Below, in pieces: positions 1 through 7,637 of a DNA stretch of 11,028 nucleotides. A model generated the notes under the pieces. It saw nothing but the letters and a program-made list of their open reading frames with translations, had not been told where the DNA came from and made no database searches. The position numbers and the translations under genes are program-made. Each line of letters begins with the position of its first letter. Position 1 is the first letter of the stretch. The stretch spans positions 1 through 11,028 of the forward strand of contig JAUNIK010000051.1 of the NCBI GenBank assembly GCA_030523505.1, written 5' to 3'. The stretch is from Prevotellaceae bacterium. Lineage in GTDB: Bacteria; Bacteroidota; Bacteroidia; Bacteroidales; Bacteroidaceae.

Positions 1-1784
1 CGCAGTGGCTGGTATTGTTCGCGAAGGAATGCATCGGTCATACAGCCGTAAGTGTCAATCACGAACTTTACACGAGCGGCATTGCCCTTGCTAATGTGTT
101 CGCATAGAAGTCCCCAGATGATAGTTTTATCCTTGCTCTTTAGTATTTGCGTGAAGAGGGATTCTTCGTCCTTTTCGTCTTTTTGGCTTTTCTTAAAGTT
201 ACTACGAATGAGGAGGTAGATAGCAAGAATAATCGCCAGAGCCATGGCAACGTAACTGCCAAAATACATAGTGTTAGTGAGAAGGAAACAGAATACGAAT
301 GCCACACCTGCAGTTATGAACCAACCACCGATGACGCTTATCACACCCGTTATGCGAAAGACGGCTGACTCGCGTCCCCACGCACGGTCGGCAAGTGAAG
401 TGCCCATGGCAACCATAAAGGTAACGTAGGTGGTGGAGAGCGGAAGCTTCATGCTTGTGCCGATGGCAACGAGAAGTCCAGCAAGCACAAGGTTTACGGC
501 TGCGCGAATGAGGTCGAAGGCTGCACCCTGCGGCAACTTCATCTCCTCGCTGTTGAAGCGTGTGTCAATCCAATGCAGAAGGCTGTCGGGTATGAACTTG
601 GTAATGAAATTTGATGTGACGTGGCTGTTACGAACGAGAGCTCTTGCCACAGGTGACGAACCAAACATCTCGTCACCATCATCCTGACGCGATAGGTCAA
701 CGGAGGTTTTTACAACATTTTGTGCCTTTTTTGAGAAAATGAGCGAGAGTACCATCACCACGCCAGCACCAATAAGGAAGATCGTTGGCGTGTGGGCACA
801 GTCCATCAACGATTGCATAAAGAATGTATCGGGATTGCCGGCACCATTAGCCACATAATCCTGATAAGCTTCAAGACCAGTGAGAGGTACACCCACGAAG
901 TTCACAAGGTCATTGCCGGCAAACGCCATGGCAAGCGCAAAGGTTCCGAGGAGTACAACGAACTTCAATACAGGCAGTTTGATGGCACTTGCAATGGTCA
1001 TAATGATACTGAAGACAGCTACGCCACCACATAATATATATAAGGTGTTTGAATTGATCATCTCCTTTAGTTCTGGGGACATGAATGAACTGTTCTTCAA
1101 TCCATTTATAAGTAAGAACCAGACGATGCTCGTTACTGCAATGCCCGAAAAAATACCAATCTTCAACGAACTGCTTGTCAATCCTCCCATGTTGCCATTG
1201 TAAGCAGTGGTCTTGCCGTTTACTCTGTAAGTAAATGTGAACACCATACGGCTCACCCACATCACCACCATACCCACGATAAAGGCAATGGCAACACTCA
1301 GGAAGATACCCATGATAACAGAGATGGCTTTCTCCGTGTTGAGCAGATCACCAAGAGCGAGTAATGTGCCGTCAGAAGAAGTCGCTCCATGTGCTATCTT
1401 CAAGATTGCTACAGCAAAAGCACCACCCAGTAACTCGAAGACCATGCTCACGGTTGTTGATGTGGGCATACCGAGGGTATTGAAGATATCGAGCAGAATG
1501 ACGTCTGTTACCATCACAGCGAGAAACACACACATTACCTCATAGAACGAGAAGTACTCCGGTGTCATGATGCCATGGCGTGCCACGTCCATCATACCGT
1601 TACTCATAGCCGCTCCAGCAAAGACGCCCACAGCTGCTATTGCTACTATCGTGCGGAACTTTGCCACCTTGGCACCAATCGCCGAATTGAGGAAGTTCAC
1701 CGCATCATTGCTGACACCGACCACAAGGTCAAATACTGCCAGCATACAAAGGAATATTACTATTCCGAGAAATATTGTATTCAT
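1..1784 (-). CDS. pit: PiT-family inorganic phosphate transporter (3' end cut by window edge)
   Basis: Inner-membrane permease that imports orthophosphate, in this family by symport with H+ or Na+. The frame is open from ATG 1784 to the window edge, giving 594 residues and no stop. Both halves of the PiT fold are visible. The signature Asn-Asp motifs are VSNDAVNFLNSAIG (about 24-37) and FAGNDLVNFVGVPLTG (about 288-303). The paired Pro-Ser/Thr-Thr-Thr motifs are GMPTSTTVS (105-113) and KLPLSTTYV (446-454). Many hydrophobic segments are interrupted by a polar linker (about 352-415). After the last membrane segment (about 507-527) comes a charged, cytosol-like tail that continues past the edge, so the protein is longer than E. 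coli PitA (about 500 residues). ATG 1784 is supported by a GGAGG seven bases upstream, unusual in this phylum. It is last in the ppk-ppx-microprotein-pit run, which fits feeding phosphate to PPK. Family assignment is firm; the symbol and ion coupling are inferred. Confidence 0.93.
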   Translation of the reverse strand, partial: MNTIFLGIVIFLCMLAVFDLVVGVSNDAVNFLNSAIGAKVAKFRTIVAIAAVGVFAGAAMSNGMMDVARHGIMTPEYFSFYEVMCVFLAVMVTDVILLDIFNTLGMPTSTTVSMVFELLGGAFAVAILKIAHGATSSDGTLLALGDLLNTEKAISVIMGIFLSVAIAFIVGMVVMWVSRMVFTFTYRVNGKTTAYNGNMGGLTSSSLKIGIFSGIAVTSIVWFLLINGLKNSSFMSPELKEMINSNTLYILCGGVAVFSIIMTIASAIKLPVLKFVVLLGTFALAMAFAGNDLVNFVGVPLTGLEAYQDYVANGAGNPDTFFMQSLMDCAHTPTIFLIGAGVVMVLSLIFSKKAQNVVKTSVDLSRQDDGDEMFGSSPVARALVRNSHVTSNFITKFIPDSLLHWIDTRFNSEEMKLPQGAAFDLIRAAVNLVLAGLLVAIGTSMKLPLSTTYVTFMVAMGTSLADRAWGRESAVFRITGVISVIGGWFITAGVAFVFCFLLTNTMYFGSYVAMALAIILAIYLLIRSNFKKSQKDEKDEESLFTQILKSKDKTIIWGLLCEHISKGNAARVKFVIDTYGCMTDAFLREQYQPL

Positions 1785-1852
1785 AGAAGTCCCTCCAACC
1801 CCAAAAGGGAATTTTTTTATTGACTTGGAGGTAGAGCCAAATCTTAATTAAT
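1785..1852 (-). promoter_or_regulatory. pit leader with Shine-Dalgarno and possible masking hairpin
   Basis: This 68-nt spacer separates the membrane microprotein from pit. In transcript sense it holds CCTCCAA (1831-1825) and, 26 nt later, TTGGAGG (1798-1792), which are exact complements. The GGAGG inside the second arm sits seven bases before the ATG and is the only good Shine-Dalgarno in the window. Folding would bury it. A smaller CCC/GGG stem lies in the loop. It is not followed by a T-run, so it does not look like an intrinsic terminator. Translational control is an inference from pairing alone. Confidence 0.5.
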
Positions 1853-1954
1853 TTATAATGTAAAATACGCTAAAAGTCCTACAACGATGATTACTACTGC
1901 CAGACGGAAATAATCGTACCAGCGCTGGATTTTCATAGCTTTTTCTATGTTCAT
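1853..1954 (-). CDS. 33-residue single-span membrane microprotein
   Basis: A short frame translates to a 33-residue peptide: MNIEKAMKIQRWYDYF, then RLAVVIIVVGLLAYFTL. The first 17 residues are charged and amphipathic (K5, K8, R11, R17 against E4, D14). Residues 18-33 form one uninterrupted hydrophobic segment running to the C-terminus. The composition suggests an inner-membrane peptide with its N-terminus in the cytoplasm. The ATG lies 2 nt after the ppx stop, typical of translational coupling, and pit begins 68 nt downstream. An internal Met7 could also start it, but the first ATG fits the coupling better. I do not recognise a family. By position it may be a small partner of the PiT transporter or a membrane anchor for polyphosphate enzymes; both are guesses. 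Against it: the frame is short and could be chance, although the compact charged-then-hydrophobic arrangement argues for a real gene. Confidence 0.65.
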   Translation of the reverse strand: MNIEKAMKIQRWYDYFRLAVVIIVVGLLAYFTL

Positions 1955-1956
1955 GA

Positions 1957-2880
1957 TTATCTGTTATTTAATGTTTTTTCCACTAATTCGTTTATGATAC
2001 CGTCTGTCAAACCCATGGTTGGAACAATAATGGTGTCGGTATTAATGATTCCTGCTACCATGAGGAACAGTTGAGCCGCAGGTACAATAACGTCTGCCCG
2101 GTCTTCCCTCAGATCGTATTGTTTCATTCGCTCTTCTAAACTAAGCACGGAGAGGTGATTGTAAAGCTTATTCAAAGTGCTGACCATCAGACATTCCTTT
2201 TTCTTCTCACGCTTAGGAGTTAGTCTATGGAGCTTGTTAATGTTTCCTCCCGAACCGATGATGTTAATATTCTCATAGCCTTCCGTCAAGTTTCTGACTA
2301 CTTCACCCATTTCGTTCCACTGTTCTGTCGAAACGGATTCGATCAGCAGTCTTATTGTTCCGATATTGAATGAGCGAACTGCTACAAGTTTTCCATCGGA
2401 GATGAGAGACAATTCCGTAGAACCACCACCCACATCCATATACAGATAGTTCTTGCCATCTTCTTGCACATGGTTGTCGCGAATGATCTTTGCCTCCTCG
2501 TCACCTGTCACAATCTCGATGTCGAGTTTTGCCTTGCTGTATATCTGTTTCAAAATCTTCTTGCCGTTCTTTGCATCGCGGAAAGCTGCAGTAGCACAGG
2601 CGCGGTAGTCTTCCACATTATAGATGACAAGCAACTGGCGGAAGATTTTCATGGTACGCATCAGTTGCTTTTCCCTTTCTTCGCTGATTCGTCCGATACT
2701 GAACACGTCCATTCCAAGGCGTAGGGGTATGCGTAGAAACTGTAGTTTCTTCAGACGAACAGAAGGTTTTCCGTCATCATCCGTGCTAAGTTTCACATTC
2801 TTTATAAGGATTCTTGCTGCATTGGAACCTATATCGATGGCAGCAAGGTTAAAATCGTTTGGATTTATTTCTCGTTTCAT
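1957..2880 (-). CDS. ppx: Exopolyphosphatase, Ppx/GppA family, short form
   Basis: A 307-residue cytosolic enzyme of the Ppx/GppA branch of the ASKHA (actin-like ATPase) fold. Members remove terminal phosphate from polyphosphate or convert pppGpp to ppGpp. Visible motifs: phosphate-binding loop AAIDIGSNAARILI (13-26), acidic catalytic stretch TGDEEAKII (125-133), second loop MDVGGGSTELSLI (148-160), adenosine-type motif IIGSGGNINKL (207-217), and the closing motifs RADVIVPAA (261-269) and GLTDGIINEL (290-299). It contains only the two actin-like domains. E. coli PPX (about 510 residues) has an extra C-terminal HD-like part that is absent, as in the short PPX proteins of mycobacteria. It starts 17 nt after the ppk stop, so co-transcription is likely and exopolyphosphatase fits better than guanosine pentaphosphatase. 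Sequence alone does not exclude pppGpp activity. No Shine-Dalgarno precedes it. Confidence 0.93.
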   Translation of the reverse strand: MKREINPNDFNLAAIDIGSNAARILIKNVKLSTDDDGKPSVRLKKLQFLRIPLRLGMDVFSIGRISEEREKQLMRTMKIFRQLLVIYNVEDYRACATAAFRDAKNGKKILKQIYSKAKLDIEIVTGDEEAKIIRDNHVQEDGKNYLYMDVGGGSTELSLISDGKLVAVRSFNIGTIRLLIESVSTEQWNEMGEVVRNLTEGYENINIIGSGGNINKLHRLTPKREKKKECLMVSTLNKLYNHLSVLSLEERMKQYDLREDRADVIVPAAQLFLMVAGIINTDTIIVPTMGLTDGIINELVEKTLNNR

Positions 2881-2897
2881 ATTCTGTCGTTTGGGGA

Positions 2898-4979
2898 TTA
2901 ATCGTTTGGTTGTATAGAGGACTTGACATCAACGTTATTGTCATCGTTATAATGCAAATACAACGCCTCCTGACTCCTGAACTCCACGTCATTGTCCTGA
3001 TAGCCAGCCACCACTCTGCCTTGCTTAGTGTCGTCCAAGCCGTAATCCACAATAGTAAGCAGTTCCTGTTGAATGTATTTGTCATAAACAGGTGTTACGA
3101 CTTCCACTCTGCAATCCAGGTTGCGAGGCATCCAGTCGGCAGAGCCGATGAAGTAAAGAGGTTCGCCTCCGTTGGCAAAGATAAAGATACGCGAATGTTC
3201 CAAGTAGCGGTCAATGATGCCCACAATCTTCAGCCGTCCGTCGAAGTCCTCATTATCCACCAACGAACAGTTGCCCCTCACCAGGGCCTCCACCTTGATG
3301 CCAGCCTCCACGGCTTCGTAGATTTTGCTCACCATCAGTGGTTCGGTGATGTGGTTCACCTTCATCTTTATCCATGCAGGCATGCCTTGCAGGTGGTTCT
3401 TTATCTCATTGTCAATAAGACGCAGGAACTTGTCTTTCATCTCATTAGGCGACACAAGCAACTGCTTGAACTTGACGGGTGTGTATGGCTTCTCAATAAA
3501 CTTGAACACACGCTCCACGTCCTGCACGATGTTCTTGTTGGCAGTCATCAACATCACGTCAGTATAGCGTGACGCATTGCCCTCGTGAAAATTGCCCGTA
3601 GAGACAACTGCAATGTTCTGACCACTCTTGAAACCGATGTGTGTAATCTTAGAGTGAACCTTCAATCCCTCCACACCGAAGATAACATTGATGCCAGCCT
3701 CCTGCATTTTCTTCGCCCAACTGATGTTTGGCGCTTCGTCAAAACGCGCCAGCAGTTCGATAATAACCGTAACCTTCTTGCCATTGAGAGCGGCACAGAT
3801 GAGCGCACGTATTACTTTTGAATCTTTAGCCAGTCGGTAGAGCGTTGTCTTGATACTCTTCACCTTCGGGTCGATAGCTGCTTCATTCAGCAGACGGATG
3901 TAACCATCGAATGAATGATAGGGCACGTGCAACATGCGATCTTTCTCCCTGATTACCTTGAAGATGCTTTCTGCACCGTGCAGCTCTTTATTTGCAATGG
4001 GTGTCCACTTTGGATAGGTCATGTTCTTCTTTCCACAATCGGGAAACGACATAAAGTCGCGGTGGTTCTGATAACGACCGCCAGCCAATGCTGTATCCAA
4101 CCTTTCACCTTCAGCCAGCAATGATTTGATTCTGCGCAATGCACCATTAGGCATCTCGGAATCATAAACTATGCGCACGGGGCTTCCTGCCTTGCGGGAT
4201 TTGACTCCCTTCTGAATCTTCTGCATGAAGCCTTCACGAAGATCATTGTCAATCTCCATCTCTGCATCGCGTGTAAACTTGAATGTCCATGCTTCGAAAT
4301 GCTCGCGCTGAAGTCCCGGAAACACTAGTGGAAGACAAGCCCTGACCACATCATCCAGATACATTACGTTTGCACAAGTGTTACCGTCATCGTTATCGTT
4401 GACTACATACCATCTTCCCACCGCATCCACAGGCAATGGAAAGAGAGCATAGTGAGCCTTGCATCCTTCGCTCTTCATGCGGACAATCATATAGATGTTG
4501 TCATCGGCTTCCTTGTCAAAGTCATGGAGATTTTCAAACCATACAGGTGAAATTCTTCCGATGAGTTTTGCCTTATAGAACAGATACACCCTTTGGCGTT
4601 GTTCGTCGTTCAGTTCATCGTCACGCAGTATGCGTATATTGTTGGCAGCAAGCGATGTGCGTACGGCATCCACTGTCTGAGCATACTCCTTGGCATACTT
4701 TGCATTCAGGCGGTTTATCTCCTTCAACTGCTGCACAGCTTTCTCTGCTTCTGCCTTGATTTCCTTCGTTGGATGATCGTCTGCAAGCGCTGCCACTCTG
4801 CCCAGATTTGCCATCCTTACCCTGAAGAATTCATCCAGATTGTTGGAGTAGATACCGAGGAATGCCATGCGCTCCAGCACGGGTACATTCTCGCGCTGCG
4901 CCTCCTCCAAAATCCTGTGATTGAAGTACATCCATGACACATCGCGATCTACATAATTTCGTTTTGTCAGTTTTACCAT
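2898..4979 (-). CDS. ppk: Polyphosphate kinase 1
   Basis: PPK1 reversibly builds inorganic polyphosphate from the gamma-phosphate of ATP; it is cytosolic or membrane-associated. The 693-residue length is normal for the family. The N-terminal domain begins with DRDVSWMYFNHRILEEA (11-27) and NNLDEFFRVRMA (46-57). The two phospholipase-D-like C-terminal domains carry LYRLAKDSKV (380-389), ELLARFDEAPNISWA (408-422), VHSKITHIG (441-449) and YLEHSRIFIFANG (592-604). His442 aligns by motif with the phosphorylated catalytic His435 of E. coli PPK, and His595 with His592. TGNFHEGNA (461-469) and SADWMPRNLDCRVEVVTPV (613-631) complete the active site. No key residue is missing. It is the first gene after a clear promoter and is followed at 17 nt by ppx, so synthesis and breakdown of polyphosphate share a transcript. 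The ATG is preceded by an AT-rich leader without a Shine-Dalgarno, as usual here. Confidence 0.97.
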   Translation of the reverse strand: MVKLTKRNYVDRDVSWMYFNHRILEEAQRENVPVLERMAFLGIYSNNLDEFFRVRMANLGRVAALADDHPTKEIKAEAEKAVQQLKEINRLNAKYAKEYAQTVDAVRTSLAANNIRILRDDELNDEQRQRVYLFYKAKLIGRISPVWFENLHDFDKEADDNIYMIVRMKSEGCKAHYALFPLPVDAVGRWYVVNDNDDGNTCANVMYLDDVVRACLPLVFPGLQREHFEAWTFKFTRDAEMEIDNDLREGFMQKIQKGVKSRKAGSPVRIVYDSEMPNGALRRIKSLLAEGERLDTALAGGRYQNHRDFMSFPDCGKKNMTYPKWTPIANKELHGAESIFKVIREKDRMLHVPYHSFDGYIRLLNEAAIDPKVKSIKTTLYRLAKDSKVIRALICAALNGKKVTVIIELLARFDEAPNISWAKKMQEAGINVIFGVEGLKVHSKITHIGFKSGQNIAVVSTGNFHEGNASRYTDVMLMTANKNIVQDVERVFKFIEKPYTPVKFKQLLVSPNEMKDKFLRLIDNEIKNHLQGMPAWIKMKVNHITEPLMVSKIYEAVEAGIKVEALVRGNCSLVDNEDFDGRLKIVGIIDRYLEHSRIFIFANGGEPLYFIGSADWMPRNLDCRVEVVTPVYDKYIQQELLTIVDYGLDDTKQGRVVAGYQDNDVEFRSQEALYLHYNDDNNVDVKSSIQPND

Positions 4980-5022
4980 ATAAAAGTATAAAGTTTTGTT
5001 CTGTAGTAACTTGCAAAAATGA

Positions 5023-5058
5023 AATTGCGCTGCAAAGGTATTCAGAGCATATTACAAA
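5023..5058 (-). promoter_or_regulatory. Promoter of ppk (Bacteroidetes type)
   Basis: The minus strand reads TACCTTTG at 5040-5033, a full match to the Bacteroidetes -7 consensus TAnnTTTG. It continues into the partial palindrome TTTGCAGCGCAATT (5036-5023), where transcription should start, leaving a leader of about 47 nt before ppk. A TTTG lies upstream at 5058-5055, but only 14 bp from the -7 box rather than the usual 19-21. The -33 element is therefore weak, which would fit a promoter that needs an activator. Confidence 0.7.
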
Positions 5059-5106
5059 CCGTTTGCAGAATTATGAAAATAATGTGTCGTAACGAGATTG
5101 TAATAT
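5049..5106 (-). repeat. 9-bp inverted repeat in the HD gene-ppk gap
   Basis: ATATTACAA and its exact complement TTGTAATAT occur at 5106-5098 and 5057-5049 on the minus strand, 40 bp apart, with a small ATTAT/ATAAT hairpin between them. The upstream arm is part of the candidate operator; the downstream arm overlaps the -33 region of the ppk promoter. It may be a third regulator half-site in reverse orientation, or a weak 3'-end structure for the HD-domain gene that stops at 5108. Confidence 0.4.
5087..5105 (-). promoter_or_regulatory. Candidate operator (Pho-box-like), copy A, upstream of ppk
   Basis: The minus strand reads TATTACAATCTCGTTACGA. It matches copy B upstream of the lipoprotein gene at 16 of 19 positions. 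Its near edge is exactly 46 bp from the -7 element, as in copy B. Two 7-bp half-sites, ATTACAA and GTTACGA, are separated by 4 bp, giving the 11-bp period of tandem PhoB-type sites. The bound protein is unknown; a PhoB-type phosphate regulator is the natural guess. Confidence 0.6.
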
Positions 5107-5107
5107 C

Positions 5108-5947
5108 CTACAGATACCGCTTTGCATCCTCTCTTTCCACACAGGCGTATAGCTCCACCAAATGCTTAGCAGGACTTGACTGAATCTTGGGCATGAGGAC
5201 ACCCTCTATCTGAAAGAGACCGACCTCTGCTTTCATGTGAACTTCAATCTTTATCGGACGGTCGTTTCCCTTTGTGATGCGCACCTTCTCAATGGAATTG
5301 GCAGAGTATTTATGTATGTCACCTTCCATGGGCTTGGTGGGAATTTCAAGGGCAATGCGAGCTCGCCCTTTGGTCATATCGCAACCGTCGGCAATGAGTA
5401 TCAATCCTGCCTCGATGGAGTGAATGGGGTGCGTACCCATGTGTCCGAGGATGCCTTCCATCGCCATTGACCGGATAATGGTTCTGCGCTTGACGTCATC
5501 GGGCAGAACTTTTAGGAGAATGTCTGTCAGTATTTGATAGGCAATGATGCCGGAGTAGAGTTCGTGATCTTTCCTGCCTATGGTCATGCCGGCATCATGC
5601 AGGAAGGCGGCAAGCATCACGGCTACAACACTATCAACGAAACTGCCCGAATGCTCTTTCTGCAAACTAGTCTCAACCCCGGCCTCGTGCAGTATGTCGA
5701 GCATCTTCATCGCATTTTTGCATACGGTACGCATGTGAACAGGACCATGATCATTCAATCCCAATCTCGTGATTGATACCGTGTTTGCATAATCTTGAAT
5801 AGTCTTTATCTCTTCATCTTCGAGCAATTCCGTTATCACCCTTTGTGGCAGATCATCAGCACTACCCAAGCGTTCCACTATGCCATCCACAAGTTTTTGC
5901 AACTTACCATCAAGCGTAACTTCTTTCTGTGATTTATTGTTTTGCAT
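5108..5947 (-). CDS. HD-domain phosphohydrolase
   Basis: A 279-residue soluble protein without signal peptide or membrane segment. It carries an HD metal-dependent phosphohydrolase core: first histidine region NDHGPVHMR (65-73; H67 and H71), the HD pair in AAFLHDAGMTIGRKDHE (113-129; H117-D118, with H128), further histidines in GHMGTHPIHSIEAG (168-181), and an acidic segment LIADGCDM (184-191; D187, D190) that can supply the last metal ligand. The C-terminal 90 residues look like an alpha/beta domain with no motif I recognise. HD enzymes cleave phosphomono- or diester bonds, often in nucleotides; the substrate here cannot be told from sequence. It lies between the lipoprotein gene and ppk, each side separated by a structured gap, so it may be its own unit or a read-through gene. 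Its setting suggests phosphate or nucleotide-signal metabolism. The ATG at 5947 lacks a Shine-Dalgarno. Confidence 0.85.
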   Translation of the reverse strand: MQNNKSQKEVTLDGKLQKLVDGIVERLGSADDLPQRVITELLEDEEIKTIQDYANTVSITRLGLNDHGPVHMRTVCKNAMKMLDILHEAGVETSLQKEHSGSFVDSVVAVMLAAFLHDAGMTIGRKDHELYSGIIAYQILTDILLKVLPDDVKRRTIIRSMAMEGILGHMGTHPIHSIEAGLILIADGCDMTKGRARIALEIPTKPMEGDIHKYSANSIEKVRITKGNDRPIKIEVHMKAEVGLFQIEGVLMPKIQSSPAKHLVELYACVEREDAKRYL

Positions 5948-5965
5948 AAGCGTATAAAATGTCTA

Positions 5966-6008
5966 AAAGTGTATGGCCAATTCCACGATAGGAAAGACCA
6001 TACACTTT
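5966..6008 (-). terminator. Strong hairpin, likely terminator of the lipoprotein gene
   Basis: In transcript sense a 13-bp stem forms between AAAGTGTATGGTC (6008-5996) and GGCCATACACTTT (5978-5966), with one G-U pair. A second TTCC/GGAA stem closes a TATCGT loop. It starts 33 nt after the lipoprotein stop. The tract after it (TAGACATTTTAT) is only moderately T-rich, so it could instead be an attenuator or an mRNA-stabilising 3' structure. It ends about 18 nt before the HD gene ATG. Confidence 0.75.
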
Positions 6009-6041
6009 ATGTGATTAACTAATACCTACGTCCGAAAAATC

Positions 6042-7592
6042 TTAGTACTCTGCATTCTGAGGGTCAAACTCTGTCCAGCCACGAAGCCAATTGTCATCGT
6101 TTCCGAAGGCACCGATGTAGGGAACCTTGTCGAACCACGATGAGAGCAAACCGTCGGTGAAGGAAGCAGCTCCGAGCAACGGAGAACCGCTCTGAGGCAG
6201 ATACTGAGCACCAGCATAGATGCCCGAAGTAAGCATCAGGTCAGCAATGTTTTGGAATACCTTGTTGCCCGTCTGTGCCTTGAAGAATGTTGAGCTGTAT
6301 GACTCTTTTGTTACGTCAATTACGCTCTTGCCAGCCGCATCATAGAGGTCGTCAGTATAGCGCTTATTGGCATCGCTACCGGTAATACCCATGCCGGCAA
6401 AGAAGATGTTCTGCAACTTCAATCCACCTTCCTTTGCAAACTTCTGGGTTTCACCCTTCTCGCCATCAATTATCAAGCCGATAGGATAGCCTACTGCCAC
6501 AGAGTTGAAGCAAGCAAGGTGGCTGCTGCGACGAATCTGCATGGCACTCTGGAACTTGCCAAGTGCAGAACCATTCTGTGGGAATACCGAACCACCATTG
6601 ATGTATTCAGGCGTGTTCTCGAAACCATTGCGTCCCATAGGACCAATGAACGTGACGTTCGAGAATGTGGCAGATGTGAAAGGTTCGGTCAGCGAACCGT
6701 CGGCATCGTTGTCGCTCTCGAAACCGTTTGACTGCGAAGTATCTGCAATGCGAGGATCGCGGATGGAGAGAGCGAACTGCACTTTGCCGCTGTAGCCATT
6801 GTCGGTGTCAAACTCATCATCCCAACCGTTGAAGGCTACGAGGTAACGGCAGTTCACATTTCCGCCAAACCACTCATAGGAGTCGTCGTTGGTGTAGCTC
6901 ACCTGAATATGGTCAACCTGCGTGCCTGCACCTACCGAACCGAAGGTTATACCGTTAATTTCTTTGTCTTTCTGGAAGGGATAGCCAGCAAACTCCACAC
7001 GAACGTAAGAGAGAATACCGCTGTTGTCATTCACATTGTTACCACCGTGCTTCGTACGAGGACCACCCTCAATCTGCTGTCCTAACTCACCCTTGTTATT
7101 AGTGCCGCGACCGCAGATAACCAATCCACCCCAGTCACCAGGCTTTCGGTTGCCCTTTGCCTGAGCGGAAGTAAAGACGATAGGAGCCGACTCCGTTCCC
7201 TTGGCAAAGAGTTTTCCGCCTGGTTCCACGATGAGCGAGGCAGCCGATTCTTTCTCTCCCTTTATTATCGTACCCGGTTCGATGGTCAGTTCTGCACCGT
7301 TAGCCACATAGATCCATCCTTTCATCAGGTAAGTACCCTTCTTCAATGTCTGCTTGCCTGTAAAGATAAATTCTTTGTCGCCATTGCCGATGACGGTTCC
7401 GTTGGCATCATCCTTACCATCGGCTGAGAACGTGAGATGGTCGCACGTCTTGATGCTTCCGTCCGTGCCCCAGACATAAGCCGTTTGTCCCTCATTACCA
7501 TTTGTCACATCATCATCATTGCTGCACGACACCATGGTCATTGTCAGCGCTGTAGCCATCAAAGCCACCGAAAGAAAACTTTTTTTCTTCAT
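6042..7592 (-). CDS. Surface-type lipoprotein with beta-helix-like repeats (GDWGGL family)
   Basis: A 516-residue exported lipoprotein. A basic N-terminus and hydrophobic stretch lead to a lipobox-like MVSC with the lipidated Cys at 23. The following SNDDD is an acidic run of the kind that sends Bacteroidetes lipoproteins to the cell surface. The body is rich in short beta-strand and Gly/Asn turn patterns, such as ANGAELTIEPGTIIKG (97-112), then PGDWGGLVICGRG (151-163), VDHIQVSYTNDDSYEWFGG (226-244), GWDDEFDTDNGYSG (256-269) and a conserved-looking C-terminus ending PYIGAFGNDDNWLRGW (491-506). This resembles a right-handed beta-helix family often found beside TonB-dependent receptors; I know no proven function. 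It lies 140 nt after the receptor gene, with its own promoter and the operator shared with ppk. It may act as the ligand-binding partner of the receptor, in place of SusD. The Asp/Asn-rich loops suggest calcium binding (inference). Confidence 0.85.
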   Translation of the reverse strand: MKKKSFLSVALMATALTMTMVSCSNDDDVTNGNEGQTAYVWGTDGSIKTCDHLTFSADGKDDANGTVIGNGDKEFIFTGKQTLKKGTYLMKGWIYVANGAELTIEPGTIIKGEKESAASLIVEPGGKLFAKGTESAPIVFTSAQAKGNRKPGDWGGLVICGRGTNNKGELGQQIEGGPRTKHGGNNVNDNSGILSYVRVEFAGYPFQKDKEINGITFGSVGAGTQVDHIQVSYTNDDSYEWFGGNVNCRYLVAFNGWDDEFDTDNGYSGKVQFALSIRDPRIADTSQSNGFESDNDADGSLTEPFTSATFSNVTFIGPMGRNGFENTPEYINGGSVFPQNGSALGKFQSAMQIRRSSHLACFNSVAVGYPIGLIIDGEKGETQKFAKEGGLKLQNIFFAGMGITGSDANKRYTDDLYDAAGKSVIDVTKESYSSTFFKAQTGNKVFQNIADLMLTSGIYAGAQYLPQSGSPLLGAASFTDGLLSSWFDKVPYIGAFGNDDNWLRGWTEFDPQNAEY

Positions 7593-7637
7593 TGTTTTTT
7601 ATTGTTTGTTATTACGTCATGCAATCCAGCCTTTCTG

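Noticed and set aside
910..1260. 116-codon minus-strand frame rich in His and Cys
   Set aside because: It overlaps pit in another frame on the same strand; the pit frame carries clear PiT motifs throughout.
1792..1831. Inverted repeat read as an intrinsic terminator between the microprotein and pit
   Set aside because: No T-run follows the second arm, and the arm contains a well-spaced Shine-Dalgarno, so a leader structure is more likely.
2859..3572. 237-codon open frame on the plus strand
   Set aside because: It lies antisense to the conserved C-terminal half of ppk and shows no family motif; it is a shadow of that gene.
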